Positions 22,604 to 46,700 of a stretch of 64,000 bases of DNA are shown here, one piece after another (position 1 is the stretch's first letter; the number at the start of each line of letters is the position of its first letter). The stretch lies in the NCBI GenBank assembly GCA_949752735.1, contig OX457038.1, forward strand, positions 62,841,111 to 62,905,110, read 5' to 3'. The translations under genes and the position numbers were made by a program. Source of the stretch: Lumbricus terrestris. Taxonomy: Eukaryota; Annelida; Clitellata; Crassiclitellata; Lumbricidae. The notes under the pieces were generated by a model. It ran no database searches and was not told the DNA's origin. It was given only the letters and a program-made list of their open reading frames with translations.

Positions 22604-23599
22604 TTACAAAGAGGCTGAGAACAAGTGTGAGCATCGGTGGTGGACACATTGAAGTTTTGATTGAACACAAGTTGTGAAGCAATATCAAGTTCATTTGATA
22701 ACAATTCTTCGAGATGTGACTTAATAACATCGTTTTTTGCTACTTTTTCTTTCGTTATGTTTTTGGATCGTCAAAAAATAGTGAGTGGTCACACTAAAAG
22801 TGATATCACTTTTGTTCTGTTTTGTATTTCTTGGTACAATTTGGAATTTGTACGCAGATATGAATTGCCTTTAAACCGTTAAAATGTTGTTTGAAAATTA
22901 TTATTTTTGGTCACGATATTGGCAAAACACCGTAGTGGATTACTTTTTGTATGGCCCACCCTGTATATGTATAATATAGGCCTATGTATGTATTATTTAT
23001 ATAGCATGTCAAAGTGTTGATAGGTCTATATAACATGCCCAACAACAGCATTTAATACCTGCCTACCAATAACTTAGGTTTGCTCATACATCTGTATACA
23101 TACATGTACGTACAAATCCATAGCGCTGAGTGTCTGCAAGCATTATATTTAAAGACGACGTCTGCAATAAAAGTCTCTGCTCTTGATGGAACTATATATA
23201 TAGTTGAGAAAATATGAAAAGAATGTGTTTGTTCCACTTATTAATCATTTCCACAGTGACCCTGTTAACAGCAGATTGCAGAAAAAGCAGCACTAGGAAT
23301 GGTAGATTCGGAAATTGCTTCATGAATATCTTTGACTAGAATGATATCCAACCAGTCAGCACTGATGCATTCTGGTAATGGGCTGGCAGAGGGAAGCCGG
23401 AACTTCCGAGAGAAAGCACTAAAATTTTAAGCTCAAATGCAAATTCCATTAGCACATTAGCAGAGTAAATAACTGAGTCACCAAAGCTTTTACTCAGTCT
23501 AGAAAGATTGTAGCTGGCGCACAGCGGACGTCAACAGTATAATTATGAAAAGGCATTCTATGGTCAGAAAGGCTATGCCATGCACAGCCTATAAAACCT

Positions 23600-23750
23600 G
23601 TACAGTGTTGTGTATGAATGTATGCATACATTTATGGGATGCATACATGTATGTATGTATGTATGTAGGCTATGTATGTATGTATTTTTTATGTATGTAT
23701 GTGTATGTATGTATGTATGTATGTATGTATGTATGTATGTATGTATGTAC

Positions 23751-23781
<31 letters not shown>

Positions 23782-24023
23782 TGTATGTATGTATGTATGT
23801 ATGTATGTATGTATGCATGTATGTATGTATGTATGTATGTATGTATGAATGCATGTATATACGTATGTATGTATGTATGTATGTATGTGTGTATGTATGT
23901 ATGTGTATGTATGTATGTATGTATGTATGTATGTATGTATGCATGTATGTATGTATGTATATATGTATGTATGTGTATGTATGTATGTATGTATGTATGT
24001 ATGCATGTATGTATGTATGTATG

Positions 24024-24057
<34 letters not shown>

Positions 24058-24355
24058 TATATGTATGTATGTGTATGTATGTATGTATGTATGTATGTAT
24101 GTATGTATGTATGTATGTATGTATGTATGTATGTATGTATGCATGTATGTATGTATGTATGTATGTATGTATGTATGTATGTATGAATGCATGTATATAC
24201 GTATGTATGTATGTATGTATGTATGTGTGTATGTATGTATGTATGTATGTATGTATGTATGCATGTATGTATGTATGTATGTATATATGTATGTATGTGT
24301 ATGTATGTATGTATGTATGTATGTATGTATGCATGTATGTATGTATGTATGTATG

Positions 24356-24389
<34 letters not shown>

Positions 24390-24470
24390 TATATGTATGT
24401 ATGTGTATGTATGTATGTATGTATGTATGTATGTATGTATGTATGTATGTATGTATGTATGTATGAATGC
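23600..24470. repeat. ATGT tetranucleotide microsatellite, ~870 bp
   Basis: Nearly pure ATGT units with interruptions (GCATG, TATATATG, GTGTATG). Marked interruptions such as GAATGCATGTATATACGTAT occur at about 23847 and 24184, about 337 bp apart, so a block has been duplicated. Long ORFs on both strands are simple translations of the repeat. Confidence 0.97.
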
Positions 24471-24479
24471 TTTTGTGTT

Positions 24480-26126
24480 TGTTTGTGTTTATCTATGATG
24501 GTCCGACTTAAGGCATTCACTTAGCCTGAACTGCAGATGCTGTGAGGAGAGTTTCTCTCAAGCAGCAGCGGCAACAACAACAGCAACAGCAGCTGTACCT
24601 CCATCTTCCCGGCTGTGGTATATTGATCTTGGCACTGAAAGATATGCACAGCTGGCCGTGTTGCAGCTGCTACGTACTTAGCTCTGAAGACGATTTAAGG
24701 TCACTAACCAATGAGTAATGACTAGAAACGGCAGATACTTTTGTGCAGGACTGTTTGGTTGTGCGGCGGTTCTGTGATCTAAAGATTACGGGTTTGAGCA
24801 GACCTCATGGAACAAACTCTTCTTGCTCATTTCAAACTTCAGCTTAGTTGACTTTTCGTATACATGTAATAGATATTCTTGTCCAATAATTATAATAAAC
24901 AATATTATTGTGACACCTTGTGCATCAACAGGCATAAATAAACAAATAAATAAATAAAATAAAAATGTATGCCCCTGACGAGATTACGTATAGGCCTACA
25001 TGCATCAACCGTGACTATAGCTTTTGTGGCCTTTTATAATGAATCAAAGAAAGTTGGCTTCATTTAATACCAGGCTACGTAGGTTTGTGAGCCATCCCTA
25101 GCCACATTAATCCACATGCTATATACACTTCTGCGTGAGTGGCCTCTGCTTCAAGCCTTCAACGCATGGATTTTCATCACCCATGCTCTGCTGTCGACCA
25201 CAATTCCTAGAAGCGTAGTTGTGTAGTGTATATCTGTCAGACGATTCTTGTTTTTATAACTTTTATAACTTCTGCAACTGTTTATTATAGCGAGGGCGGT
25301 TATTAGAACCGCGGTGGAGCCAGTCAGTCTCCGCGTTCTGGTTGTTGTACTCCGCAGTCTGCTATCTATTTATTTGGCAAAGACTCAATTCTCATGCTGA
25401 GCATCTGCGATCTTTATATCCCAAGTTTGATATAGCCTGGATATAAACCTGATCTATAGTCGGATTTAACATACTGTAAGTTTTTCTAATCAACTCTAAA
25501 CTAATCTTACCTGTATACTCTCAGCCAGAGGTGGGTAACTAATTGATTAGATTACGATCAATTAGAAACTTCTTATTCCGATTTATTAGTTATACAAGAT
25601 TTAGCTAATTCTAATCCTTATCAATTAACAGTAAACTAATCATGCTCGTCTCTTCCGATAAAATCTAAGATAATAATTATGTACTTCAGTTGTCAGTTTT
25701 TCATTGATTAAGCTCAAATATTATGTCAAGGTTTCAAATATTTCGGTATCGGCTCTATAGAAATTAAGCTTTACATCACATCACACAACTTTGTGTTACA
25801 TTATATTGCACTCCATTACCTGTACATTGAAATGTATTCTCACTTGTATTTATTTTACAGATTGTGGTGCAAAAAACAGGAAACCAGCCGATTTTGGTAC
25901 ATCTGAGAATGTCTCAAAATATATGTATGCACAATCTTTTATAGTTACAATTAGCTACAATGACAAATTTACTTCGTTTACTTCGTTCATCAATCGTAGC
26001 AACACAGAAGTTCTCGTTTTTCGACAGATGATGTCTGCCTCGTTGCTTGATATGCTCCTCTGACCTTATGCTTTGATATGACCCCACTTGGTGCTGGTCA
26101 TCCGTTCCAAATGGCTGACGTCGCAG
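24480..26126. other. No gene seen upstream of first recognised Par-3 exon
   Basis: Contains CAG/CAA-rich low complexity at 24560-24592, an AATA-rich patch at about 24935-24965, and AGAGGTGGGTAACTAATTGA at 25525, which resembles a hAT end but has no partner found. Upstream Par-3 coding exons (N-terminal oligomerisation domain, PDZ1) were not recognised here. Confidence 0.35.
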
Positions 26127-37937
<11,811 letters not shown>

Positions 37938-37940
37938 CGA

Positions 37941-39690
37941 AGGGTATAACCCTATACTGTAAGCTATATATAGGGGAAATATAATTTATTTTAATAATAT
38001 AGGCCTATGATGATTTTCTAATATCGACCATGTTGTGTTCTCGACCCTGCAGGCCCCAATAGAAATTGATCAGACGAAATCCATCTATCCTTTGGCACCG
38101 CCATTTAAATTCGTATGTGTAGCTTAATATTGTGTTAATCCGAGATTTAAATCCTGGAAATTTCTTATAAGATGTTTGTTTAATGTAAGCCACTGTGTGC
38201 AATCAGGCAACCAAAAGCGCACAACTAAAGACGATGGAATATTGTACTGCAGAGAACTCGATCTAGTCAACGTAGATAACCGCGCAGAGTATGCTGGGTA
38301 GATGTTTTATTAGGGTACACGGTGGTCTATAATGGTTAGCATATTGTAGGCCTACTCTTAAATGCAGAGATTAAACATTAAAATAGCGCAGGTCAGTATA
38401 ATTGTTGCTCTGTTGGTGATCCTTTGTGGACTCTGTTTTCAAGAGAATAGTCTAATACTGACTGTACCGATAAAAAATAGCTTGGCAATTAATCCTCATT
38501 TGTTTGGTATCCTATCACAAGGCTATCAGAGGGCGAGTTCAAACGGTCGTCGCTTATTAAGGCGCCTGTTTCAAAAGGCGTCGATCCAAAGGGCGCGCAA
38601 TCAAAATGACGAAAATCTTTAGTCTTCATGATCGAGAGATTTAAAAACAAATCAATTGAACTATCCAAACACCCTTGCAACCCGAGTCGCCGGAAGTCTC
38701 ACGAAGAAGTCTTGCAGGAGCTGCAGAATGCAATATGACCGGAACTGCAATTTCGCTTCCGTCGGGAAATCGACTGCAGCCAAACCATGTGCGCAGTGCG
38801 CTTATTCGAAGTCATGGGCAGAGTTTGGTTTCCGTTCTTGGAGGGCTAAATTTGTTGGGGCAGAGACTCGGTCCAGAACGAGCGGCACCGATGTCTGCGT
38901 CTTCTTGGGGGCGGGGGGGAGGGCTAAGCCCGAGTAAAGATACCATTTACACGGAGGAAAATGAGTCTGGGTCTTCTTAGCCCCTCTATATATATAGTCC
39001 CTGATAAACTCCGCCCATGTTCGCAGTCCTTTCCACGTTGTCATCTGCAAATTTGCAATCTTTCGATCTTTGCCTTGACCTCTCTTCTATAGTCTATTGG
39101 GGAACTTGTGGTTCCCGAGTCATATCACTTCAATTAACTATATAGGCAGCGTTGAGCATCCTACATTTATAATCTTCATTTAATCACTCAATCTGACACA
39201 CCGCAGAATGATTACAAGTAGGCCTACATGTTATACCAAATACGGCCCACTATAGCACGACACGCAGGTCGGCTTTACAGCAGTGGGTTCGGTAGCTTAA
39301 CACTAATGGCCTATAAGTGCTGGATCACTCCTGGTAGGCCAAGCCAGAAGTGGGAGGGGCTATCTTTATTTTTAGCAGAACCCGAGTCAAGCAACACAAC
39401 AGCAAAGCGCCAATGTGGCAGCTAACAGAAATTTTAATAAATTAATGCCCTGAGCGAGGCTTGAACCCGGGTCGCTCGATCGGATGACTCATTTGCATAC
39501 ATTGTTGGCCCATCCATTTGGAAATTTGGATTGAACTTCCGTTGGAAATGCGCCCGCTCCCTATAGAAGTAATGACAATTAACAGGCCTGAATTTGTCAA
39601 GTTGCCGAGATCTCATTTATATTGCTGTGGTTTCGCTAGGAGCGCTTCTGAATAGGCTATAGATTCTTGAAGAGGCGCTGCACACATTAT
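37941..39690. other. No convincing gene
   Basis: Downstream of the Par-3-like stop codon. An ORF at 38362-38622 opens with a hydrophobic, signal-like stretch (VSIIVALLVILCGLCF), but its second half runs into repeated TCAAAAGGCG-type DNA, so I do not call it. Minus-strand CCCGGGTTCAAGCC at about 39465 resembles a tRNA B box without a full tRNA. Confidence 0.35.
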
Positions 39691-39694
39691 ATAG

Positions 39695-39937
39695 GCCTAG
39701 GCGTACGCACTTACGCAAGTGCGTACAGCAGCGGCGCCCGAAGACGTACGCACATAGGTAGGCTAAGTGCGTACAGCGCGATGACCCAAAAGGTATGTTT
39801 TTGGAAAATTCTAGATTGACGACTAAAAAAAAAAAGGTCATCAGTTTTTTCGGCGACCTAACGAACATTTTTCCATGTTCGCCCCTCCATCGAAAATTTC
39901 TGTGCGTACAAGAAAAAAATCCTGCGGGCGCCGCTGC
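39695..39937 (-). mobile_element. hAT-type MITE, second copy (one end damaged)
   Basis: Same family as 28904-29324 in the opposite orientation: GTACGCACTTACGCAAGTGC, GATGACCCAAAAGGTATG, one GACTAAAAAAAAAAAGGTCA hairpin unit and the terminal CCTGCGGGCGCCGCTG. The left terminal repeat is incomplete, and no clean duplication is visible. Confidence 0.75.
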
Positions 39938-39954
39938 CTATTTTGTTAAATGAA

Positions 39955-41960
39955 TGGTAATCGTAATCTCGAAACTTCTACAGCGCCCACAAAAGCCAAG
40001 TCGCGGGAACCAGCTTATTCACAGGCGCTCAATCAAAACAAAATCGATAGGCAGCGGGTCAAGTCCGGAGAGTCAGGCAGGCAGATAGATGGACGGCTAA
40101 GGTGGGTGATGTTTAGAGTTGAAGTGGCGGGGGATGTAAGGAGAAGAAGAATCAGGATAGGATTTTTGAAAGAGCAATGTTTTCAGTTTTGAGTGAAAGA
40201 CCTGTGGGGAGCTAGCGAGAGGTGGAGTTTTGGTGAGTTCGTATGATGGGTCGGAAGTTTGCCGAAGTGCTGGCGGAAGTTTGTTCCAGAGAGGTGGAAC
40301 GGCAATGGCTATGGAGCGGTTTGCGAATTTCAGTGATGAAGTGATGGGAGGGCGAAGCAGTGTAATGGAGGATGAGGAGCGTGTTGAACGAGGTGGCTGG
40401 ATGGTGAACAACTGACGAAGGTAGAACGGCTGGGATGATTGAAGTGTATTGTAAGTGAGTGAGAGGACTTTTTATTCGATGCGTTCAGGTATTTTGAGCC
40501 AGTGAAGTGATTTCAGGACAGGAGTGATGTGGTGACGTTTGGGGGTTTTCGTCACTGCACGGGCGAGGGCATTCTGGATAGCTTGGAGGCGGTTAATTTG
40601 GGTTATATCAATGTTTAGGAAGAGAGAGTTGCAGTAATCAAGTTTCGCATGAACTATGGATGTGGCTATTGTGGATGCAGTTTTAAAGTCAAGCATAGGT
40701 CGGATTCTGCGGAGATCTCGTATGTGCATGAAACAAGTGCGGGAAAGTTGGGTTATGTGGTCGGAGAAGCTAAGATGCTGGTCAAAGATTACACCTAGGT
40801 TTCGGACAGGAGAATTTGCGGAGAAAGTGTGGTTGGAAGAAGAGTCATTGTTGAAGGAAATAGAGGGATCAGGAATTTTCTTGAGTTGCTCTCTGAGGCC
40901 AATTAGTATAAATTCTGTCTTGGAGGGGTTAAGGCAGAGGAGATTTGAGGTCATCCAAGAGGTGATTTGGGTGACCACAGAGAGAAGATTATTTATGGAG
41001 TCAGAGAAGCTGCTTGGAGAGAAAGAGATGAATAATTGGGTGTCGTCAGCATATAGATGATGGTCGACTGTGGATGCTTTTATGAGTGAACTGAGTGGAG
41101 TGGTGTAGAGGATGAACAAGAGGGGCCCGAGGACAGAACCTTGCGGAACACCACAGGTGAGGGGGCGTGATTGAGATGATGTTTCAAGTGTTTTGACTGA
41201 GAAAGTGCGTGATGAGAGATAAGACTGAATCCAAAGGAGAGCAGTGTCGGTAAAGCCAAAGCAGGAAGACAGTCTTTGGAGTAGTATGTTATGGTCGATG
41301 GTGTCAAAGGCTGCAGAGACATCAAGGAGGCAAAGGCAGGAGACTTGTTGATGAGAGATGGCAGAGACAAGTTTATTGTAGAGTGAAGTAAGAAGTGTTT
41401 CGGTGGAGTGCTTTTTAGTAAAGCCGGACTGGTTTGGGTTAAGGAGTGAATTTGAAGTCAAGTAGTCATTGATGCGAGAGAGTACGACACGTTCTGTTAG
41501 TTTAGAAATGAATGAGAGGTTGGAAACAGGTCGATAATTAGAAAGGATTTCCTTATCAAGTGATGGTTTTTTTAGAAGTGGAGTTACCAAAGAATGTTTG
41601 AAGAGGAGGGGAAAGTTGCCAGTAGATAAGGAGAGGTTGATTATTTGTGTGATGATGGGGACAATGATAGATGCGCACTCTTTCAGTAGGGCGGTAGGTA
41701 TAGGGTCGAGTTCGCACTGCTTGTTTGGGAGAGATTGTAATAAATTGGACACTTCAGACTCTGATGTTGGGCTAAAAGCAGATAGTGATGATTGAGGTGG
41801 GGAAGACGGAAGGTCGTGAGTGGAGGAGGGTGTATCTGCAGGTGAGTCGATGGTAGATTTTGAGAGGAGTGATTGCAGAGAGAGACGGATAGTAGTTACT
41901 TTGCCAGAGAAGAACGAACAAAATGAGTCAGATGGTGAAAGTAGGAACCTAATTTTGAAT
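39955..41960 (-). mobile_element. CR1/L2-type LINE, 5'-truncated
   Basis: About 2 kb on the minus strand: RT coding from about 41955 down to 40097, then a 3' UTR to 39955 ending in CGATTAC. The upstream endonuclease and ORF1 are absent. Two shorter copies of the same 3' end lie at 26.8 and 32.9 kb. It lies between the Par-3-like gene and the large inverted-repeat element. Confidence 0.9.
40097..41955 (-). pseudogene. CR1/L2 reverse transcriptase, one in-frame stop
   Basis: The minus frame has the non-LTR RT blocks in order: LDPIPTALLKECA, SNYRPVSNLSFISKLTERVV, NQSGFTKKHSTETLL, LDVSAAFDTIDHNILL, CGVPQGSVLGPLLF and the catalytic YADDTQLF (about 41050), then CNSLFLNI and HHITPVLKSLHWL. A single TAA at 40472-40474 interrupts the same frame, which then continues (FTIQPPRSTRS, PPLWNKLP) to 40097. 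RT residues are intact, so the copy looks young except for that stop and the 5' truncation. Two phase-neutral open codon runs upstream of 41752 belong to the same protein. Confidence 0.9.
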
Positions 41961-42109
41961 GTAGCCTACAATAGGCTAGCCTATAGTTACCTTTTTATAT
42001 TATGTAGTAATTATTGACTTGCAGACATGGGCGGTTACTTGCGGGGGACGAACGAATGGCCGAAGGAAGGACACGAGATTTTGGGCGGACGATCATGGCT
42101 GAGCCGCTG

Positions 42110-42395
42110 ACGAATTTTTCCATTTTTTGTAGGCTAAAATTTCTGACGACCTTTTTTTAGCCATCTGGCCGAAATTTCTAGGTAAAACCCAATTTTCTCT
42201 GTAAGGTCATCATTCGATCTGATGATCGAATGATGGCCTTCTCTCTAGTCGTTGCATCGCACTTCTTCTAAGATGATTTCTTCTTCTAACGTTGGGGGGG
42301 AACAAATGCATGGGCGTCCCCCACCACACCCATTGAGGGGATCGCCCCTCTGTCCTCCGTAAGTCTCCGCCGATGCGTGCAGGCATAATTTTGAC
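42110..42395. mobile_element. Hairpin-bearing non-autonomous element, copy 2
   Basis: Inverted relative to 18085-18350: CTGACGACCTTTTTTTAGCC, GGCCGAAATTTCTAGG, then GGGGGGAACAAATGCATGGG and GGCGTCCCCC...GGGGATCGCCCC. A perfect short inverted repeat, CATCATTCGATC/GATCGAATGATG, lies at about 42208-42235. No ORF. Confidence 0.5.
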
Positions 42396-43060
42396 AGCAA
42401 TTGACTCTGAGATTTAGCAGAGATCTTAAGTCTAGACATTTAGGTCTTTGGTTTCACTCTATAAATGCGCTATATGATATTGACCATTTAATGTTGCATC
42501 CATAGATATAATACATTATAAACCATTTCGAAAATAAATATTATAGATATCCATGGTCGCATGGTGTGTTTTAAAAAAGGAATTTATTTGGAAAACACTT
42601 TTAAAGGTCTGCTTTAATTTATGATGTTACGATGAATAATGTAACCCTTTAGTGGTTGATTTGACTTTGCATCTAAATTCTGAACTGAAACCTTACTGTT
42701 TTTGAGTGTAATAAGCGATTAAATTGTTCTTGTATTATCGCTCAGATTAATTAGTTGCGTAAAGAACGACAAAACCGTAAATACTAGGCCTATTGTGTGT
42801 GTTGTTTCCCTAAAATTAAAACATTTAGGGAAATAGCGTGAACTTTTCCCGAAAGTCACGAGACAATGTTGTACTCGATATTGAAACATTTTTCACCACT
42901 GTGTCTCGACAGGTGTTAACGTTTTATATAAATACGTTTAAGGTTTTTGTCCATCGGCCTTCAATGCCTGAATTAGGCTTTTGTCGGATCCTCGAATTAT
43001 TTTTAAAGTTGAAATGTTATCTGCGATATTGTTATTGGACCGTGGAAAACGGATATGGAG

Positions 43061-43418
43061 GTAGAATTCCTGATTTGTTGATTTGTTCTTAGCACTAAAT
43101 ATTTCTTAAATGCTGGTACCTAAGACCCTTAGTGTTCAAACGCACCTATTCCCATTCTCCGGAGACGTTCCGACGATTTTATACGAATTATTGAATTATT
43201 AAAATCTATAGGAAATCCAATGATAAAAATCGCAGCTCACTTTCGGCCGCCATATTTACACACATAATCCGTGACGTCATGAGAACTTGCGGCGTTCAAA
43301 TGCGTGTAAATATTGCGGCCGAGAAGTGAGCTGCGATTTTTATCATTTAGTGCGTTCTGTTAAAGTCATCAAGCCCCCGCATTGTGCATTGACCACCTAC
43401 AAGCATGAATATTTTTTT
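43061..43418. repeat. Left terminal inverted repeat (with MITE inside)
   Basis: Starts GTAGAATTCC. It includes TTCTTAGCACTAAATATTTC and CTCCGGAGACGTTCCGACGA, then the MITE at 43222-43344, then GTGCATTGACCACCTACAAG. Confidence 0.85.
43222..43344. mobile_element. Palindromic MITE inside the left inverted repeat
   Basis: 123 bp starting GATAAAAATCGCAGCTCACT and ending with its complement. The arms also share CGGCCGCCATATTTACAC/GTGTAAATATTGCGGCCG, so it can form a long hairpin. The right terminal repeat lacks it and runs straight through (CCAATTAG), which dates the MITE after the large element. The duplicated target appears to be AT. Confidence 0.85.
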
Positions 43419-43732
43419 ATAAGTTATTTATGTTATGACTAAACGAACTAAACGTGTTCACATCTTGAACTGTATTCGAGAAAAAAGAAATTTGATCATT
43501 CTTTGGGAAAGTTTATTATGTCCATTTGGGCTATTTATTGGGCTAGATCCTGAAAATTCAAATGTTTTGTGCTCTTTTTGGAAACTTCCGGTTAGTAATT
43601 TCCGGCATTTTCAAAGTTATGATGTCTGCTAGGGAAGTTTATAATTCTTTAAATTGATTTTTTGAAGGTAATTTGGGTGGTTTCGGTAAGTTGGTAAGAC
43701 ATTATCATACTAGATCTAACCTATTACAGCCA

Positions 43733-46700
43733 ATGGATCTAGAACCAAGCGCTAATTCTTTGGATTGGACGCGCTGCATTTTCTGTCAGAAGGTGACACG
43801 GGAAAAGACGTGTTGCCCAGGTTTGTCATCCAGAAATGATTCTGGTTTAGGCTACAGAACTTTCTCTGAGAATGTAGGTGGATTTCAAGAGCTGGGATCA
43901 TTTCCCGGTAACATTAATGTAAATTCATGGGATGAAGGCGATGGTGTTGAAAATACTTGCATCAGAAACGATGCTTGCTGGCATCGCACATGCAGGCAAC
44001 GACTGCACTCGACAACACTTGGGAGGATGCGAAAGCGACCGCATGCCCAAATTCCAGAGGTCAATGAACAAGAACTGCCCAATAACCTTTCGGCTGAATT
44101 TGAAACTCCCGAGCGTGTACCGCGCTTGACACGTTCAACGTCAGGTTTAGTAGAAACCGCATTTAGTTCGGTTTGCTTTTTTTGCGAGGTAGAAGGAAAA
44201 GACAATCGTCGCACAGTTATGACTGAACCGGTTACTGACAGAGTACGTCGTTGTGCTCAAATGATACAGGACCCTCATTTACTGGCTAAACTTGCGCAAG
44301 GAGACTTAATTGCAATTGAAGCTCAGTACCATCCAGCATGTCTACTTGGTCTTTATGATAAAGCTTCAAAGGCAGAGAAATCAATTCCACAAGTAGACGC
44401 TGAAGCTTCTCATTCTCAAATCAATGCAGAGTCACTTGCTTTAGCTGATGTCATAGCATATGTGGAAGACATACGAATAAATGAGAATACCCCTGCAGTG
44501 TTTACATTAAGTAAACTTATAGAGTTGTATTCTGAGCAGCTTAAGCTTCACGGTGTTTCTATTTTTAATAGAATTCACTCAACGCGATTTAAGGACCGCT
44601 TGCTCCAAAATTGCCCTGATCTGACCGCTGTAGACCATGGTAAAGAGGTTTTATTAACCTTTAATGATAGTCTTGGCATTGCCTTGCACAAATTGAAAGA
44701 AAACTCTGATAGTGACGCTGTGTTGCTAATGCACACTGCAAAGCTTATTAGAAATGAGCTGTTTAAAGCAAAACAATCTAGTTTCAATGGTGTCTTTGAT
44801 ACAACCAGTCAGCAAAACTCCGTACCCTCAATGTTAGTTTCCCTCATTGGTATGCTGCTTGAAGGGCCCGGGAATTTTGAGGTCATTGATAATCAGGCAG
44901 CTTTGTCCATCTCACAGTTGATAGTTTTCAATGCTGTTAAAAGGCCTCGCAGAACGATGGTTTCAGATACCCATCCAAAATCTTTTGTTCGGCATGCTCT
45001 TAATCAAGAAACCCCTCTTGCAATTTATCTAGGCATGATGCTGCATGCAGCAACACGTAAAAAGAATCTTGTGGAGAAATGCAATAAATTAGGCCTGTCG
45101 ATATCATATGACAGAGTCAACCAAATATCCACAAAACTGGGAAATAGTGTATGTGCACAGTACAATTCAGAGCAACTTGTATTCCCTCCTGTTCTGAGGG
45201 GTGGTTTATTTACTGTTGCTGCTGTTGATAACATCGACCACAATCCCAGTTCTACAACAGCCAAGTCTTCATTCCATGGAACTGCCATTTCCCTCATGCA
45301 GTTTCCGAGTGTTGAAAATCCTGGTGTTGACAGGCATATAACTCACTCGCTTGATGAAGCTTCGACCGTTTCATCGGAAATCGTGCTTCCACTTGTTTAT
45401 TCTGAAGTTCCACCATGCATATTTCCTAAACTTGACCCAAACATTCCAACACTTCAGTGTCAGTTATCAGACCCAGTCAATAATACAAAAGCTGAATATG
45501 ACTGGCTGAAGAAAGTTATGAATTGTGTTGAAAATGAATTGGATCCAATAAATATAACATGGGCTGCCCACCATGCTGAGGTCAGCATTCAGGAATCACA
45601 ACCGATGCCAATCACTGCGATGTTGCCAATTTTCCGTCACAGTGCCAACACCGTTGCAATGATTCGACATTCGCTAACAGTTATTCGGAATGCTGTTCAT
45701 AAGGTGAATCCAGAACAAGTGCCTGTTGTAACTTTTGACCAGCCACTTTATGCGTTAGCAAAGCAAATACAGTGGCACTGGCCCGAGGTATATGGGGAAA
45801 AGCATTTCGTAATCATGATGGGTGGTTTGCATATTGAAATGGCTGCTCTCAAGATGTTAGGTAACTGGCTGGATGGTTCAGGTTGGGTTGAATGTTTAGT
45901 GAATGCCGGGCTAGCGACATCCGGCGTTGCTGATGCATTCATTGGTGCATCTCATGTTAAAAGAACTCGTTATGCACACACAGTCACAGCTGCTGCGCTA
46001 TACATTTGCCAGCAGCGCGCATACTCAAAGTACTGTGTTGATAGTCCAACACCAATTAGAATGTCATATGTCCAATGGTGTTCGGCGAAAAGTAAAAGTT
46101 CAGTTCAGTTCTTGTACTGGAACACTGTTCTGGAGTTGGAGTTGATGGTTCTGACCTTTGTTCGGGCAATAAGAGAGGGTACTTTTCAATTATATGTCGA
46201 GTCATTAAGAAATTTGGCACCATGGTTTTTTTGTCTCGATCACACGCATTATGCTCGATGGATGTCAGTGCATTTGCGAGACATGTTGAACCTGGAAATG
46301 ACTCATCCTAATATTGCATCAGAATTTCAGAATTCTAAATTTACAATTTCCAAATCCAACAAACATTTCTCCAACATTTCAATCGACCATGCGCATGAGC
46401 AACTAAATGCGTTGATCAAGGGTGATGGTGGTGCAGTTGGGCTTACAGAAAGTGATGCTGCTCTTAGCAGATGGACAATTGCAGGTCCTGAAATTCTCAG
46501 ATTTTTGGAAGAATTCGAAGGGATTTTCACTTGGGTTAGTAATAACCGTCAACATCATGAGCAGAAACCATATTGTCAGAAACGATTTAAGCAGGATGTT
46601 AAGAATGTTCTTGGGGTGTTTGAGCAAGAGGGCAATCCATTTAATGAAACCACAGCAAATGATGATCTAGCCTATTGTTTCTTGATTGTCACACAATTGC

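Larger units (their letters stand above)
18501..22960. mobile_element. Mariner-type element with long inverted termini, split by insertions
   Basis: The left end GGTGGGCCATAAAAAAGTAA (18501) and the reverse complement of the right end, GGTGGGCCATACAAAAAGTA (to 22960), form terminal inverted repeats. Similarity continues inward for about 280 bp: left 18715-18780 matches the complement of right 22680-22745. A transposase remnant lies at 21865-22120. The element was later entered by piggyBac (18947-21864) and a small hAT (22439-22603). Ends lie next to TA dinucleotides as expected for Tc1/mariner, but the exact duplication is not clean. Confidence 0.75.

Noticed and set aside
23545..24524. Long ORFs on both strands (up to 315 codons) of Met/Tyr/Val/Cys or His/Thr/Tyr/Ile repeats
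   Set aside because: They are direct translations of the ATGT microsatellite, open in several frames at once, with no other coding signal.
25861..26063. Possible Par-3 exon after the TTTTACAG acceptor at 25860
   Set aside because: Its frame does not join the PDZ2 exon, and an in-frame TGA at 26048 separates them.
38362..38622. 86-codon ORF with a signal-peptide-like N-terminus and later Arg-Arg sites, suggestive of a small secreted precursor
   Set aside because: Its second half lies in repeated TCAAAAGGCG-type DNA, and there is no family match or clear gene context.
39455..39520. Minus-strand CCCGGGTTCAAGCC as a tRNA gene
   Set aside because: No convincing A box or cloverleaf.
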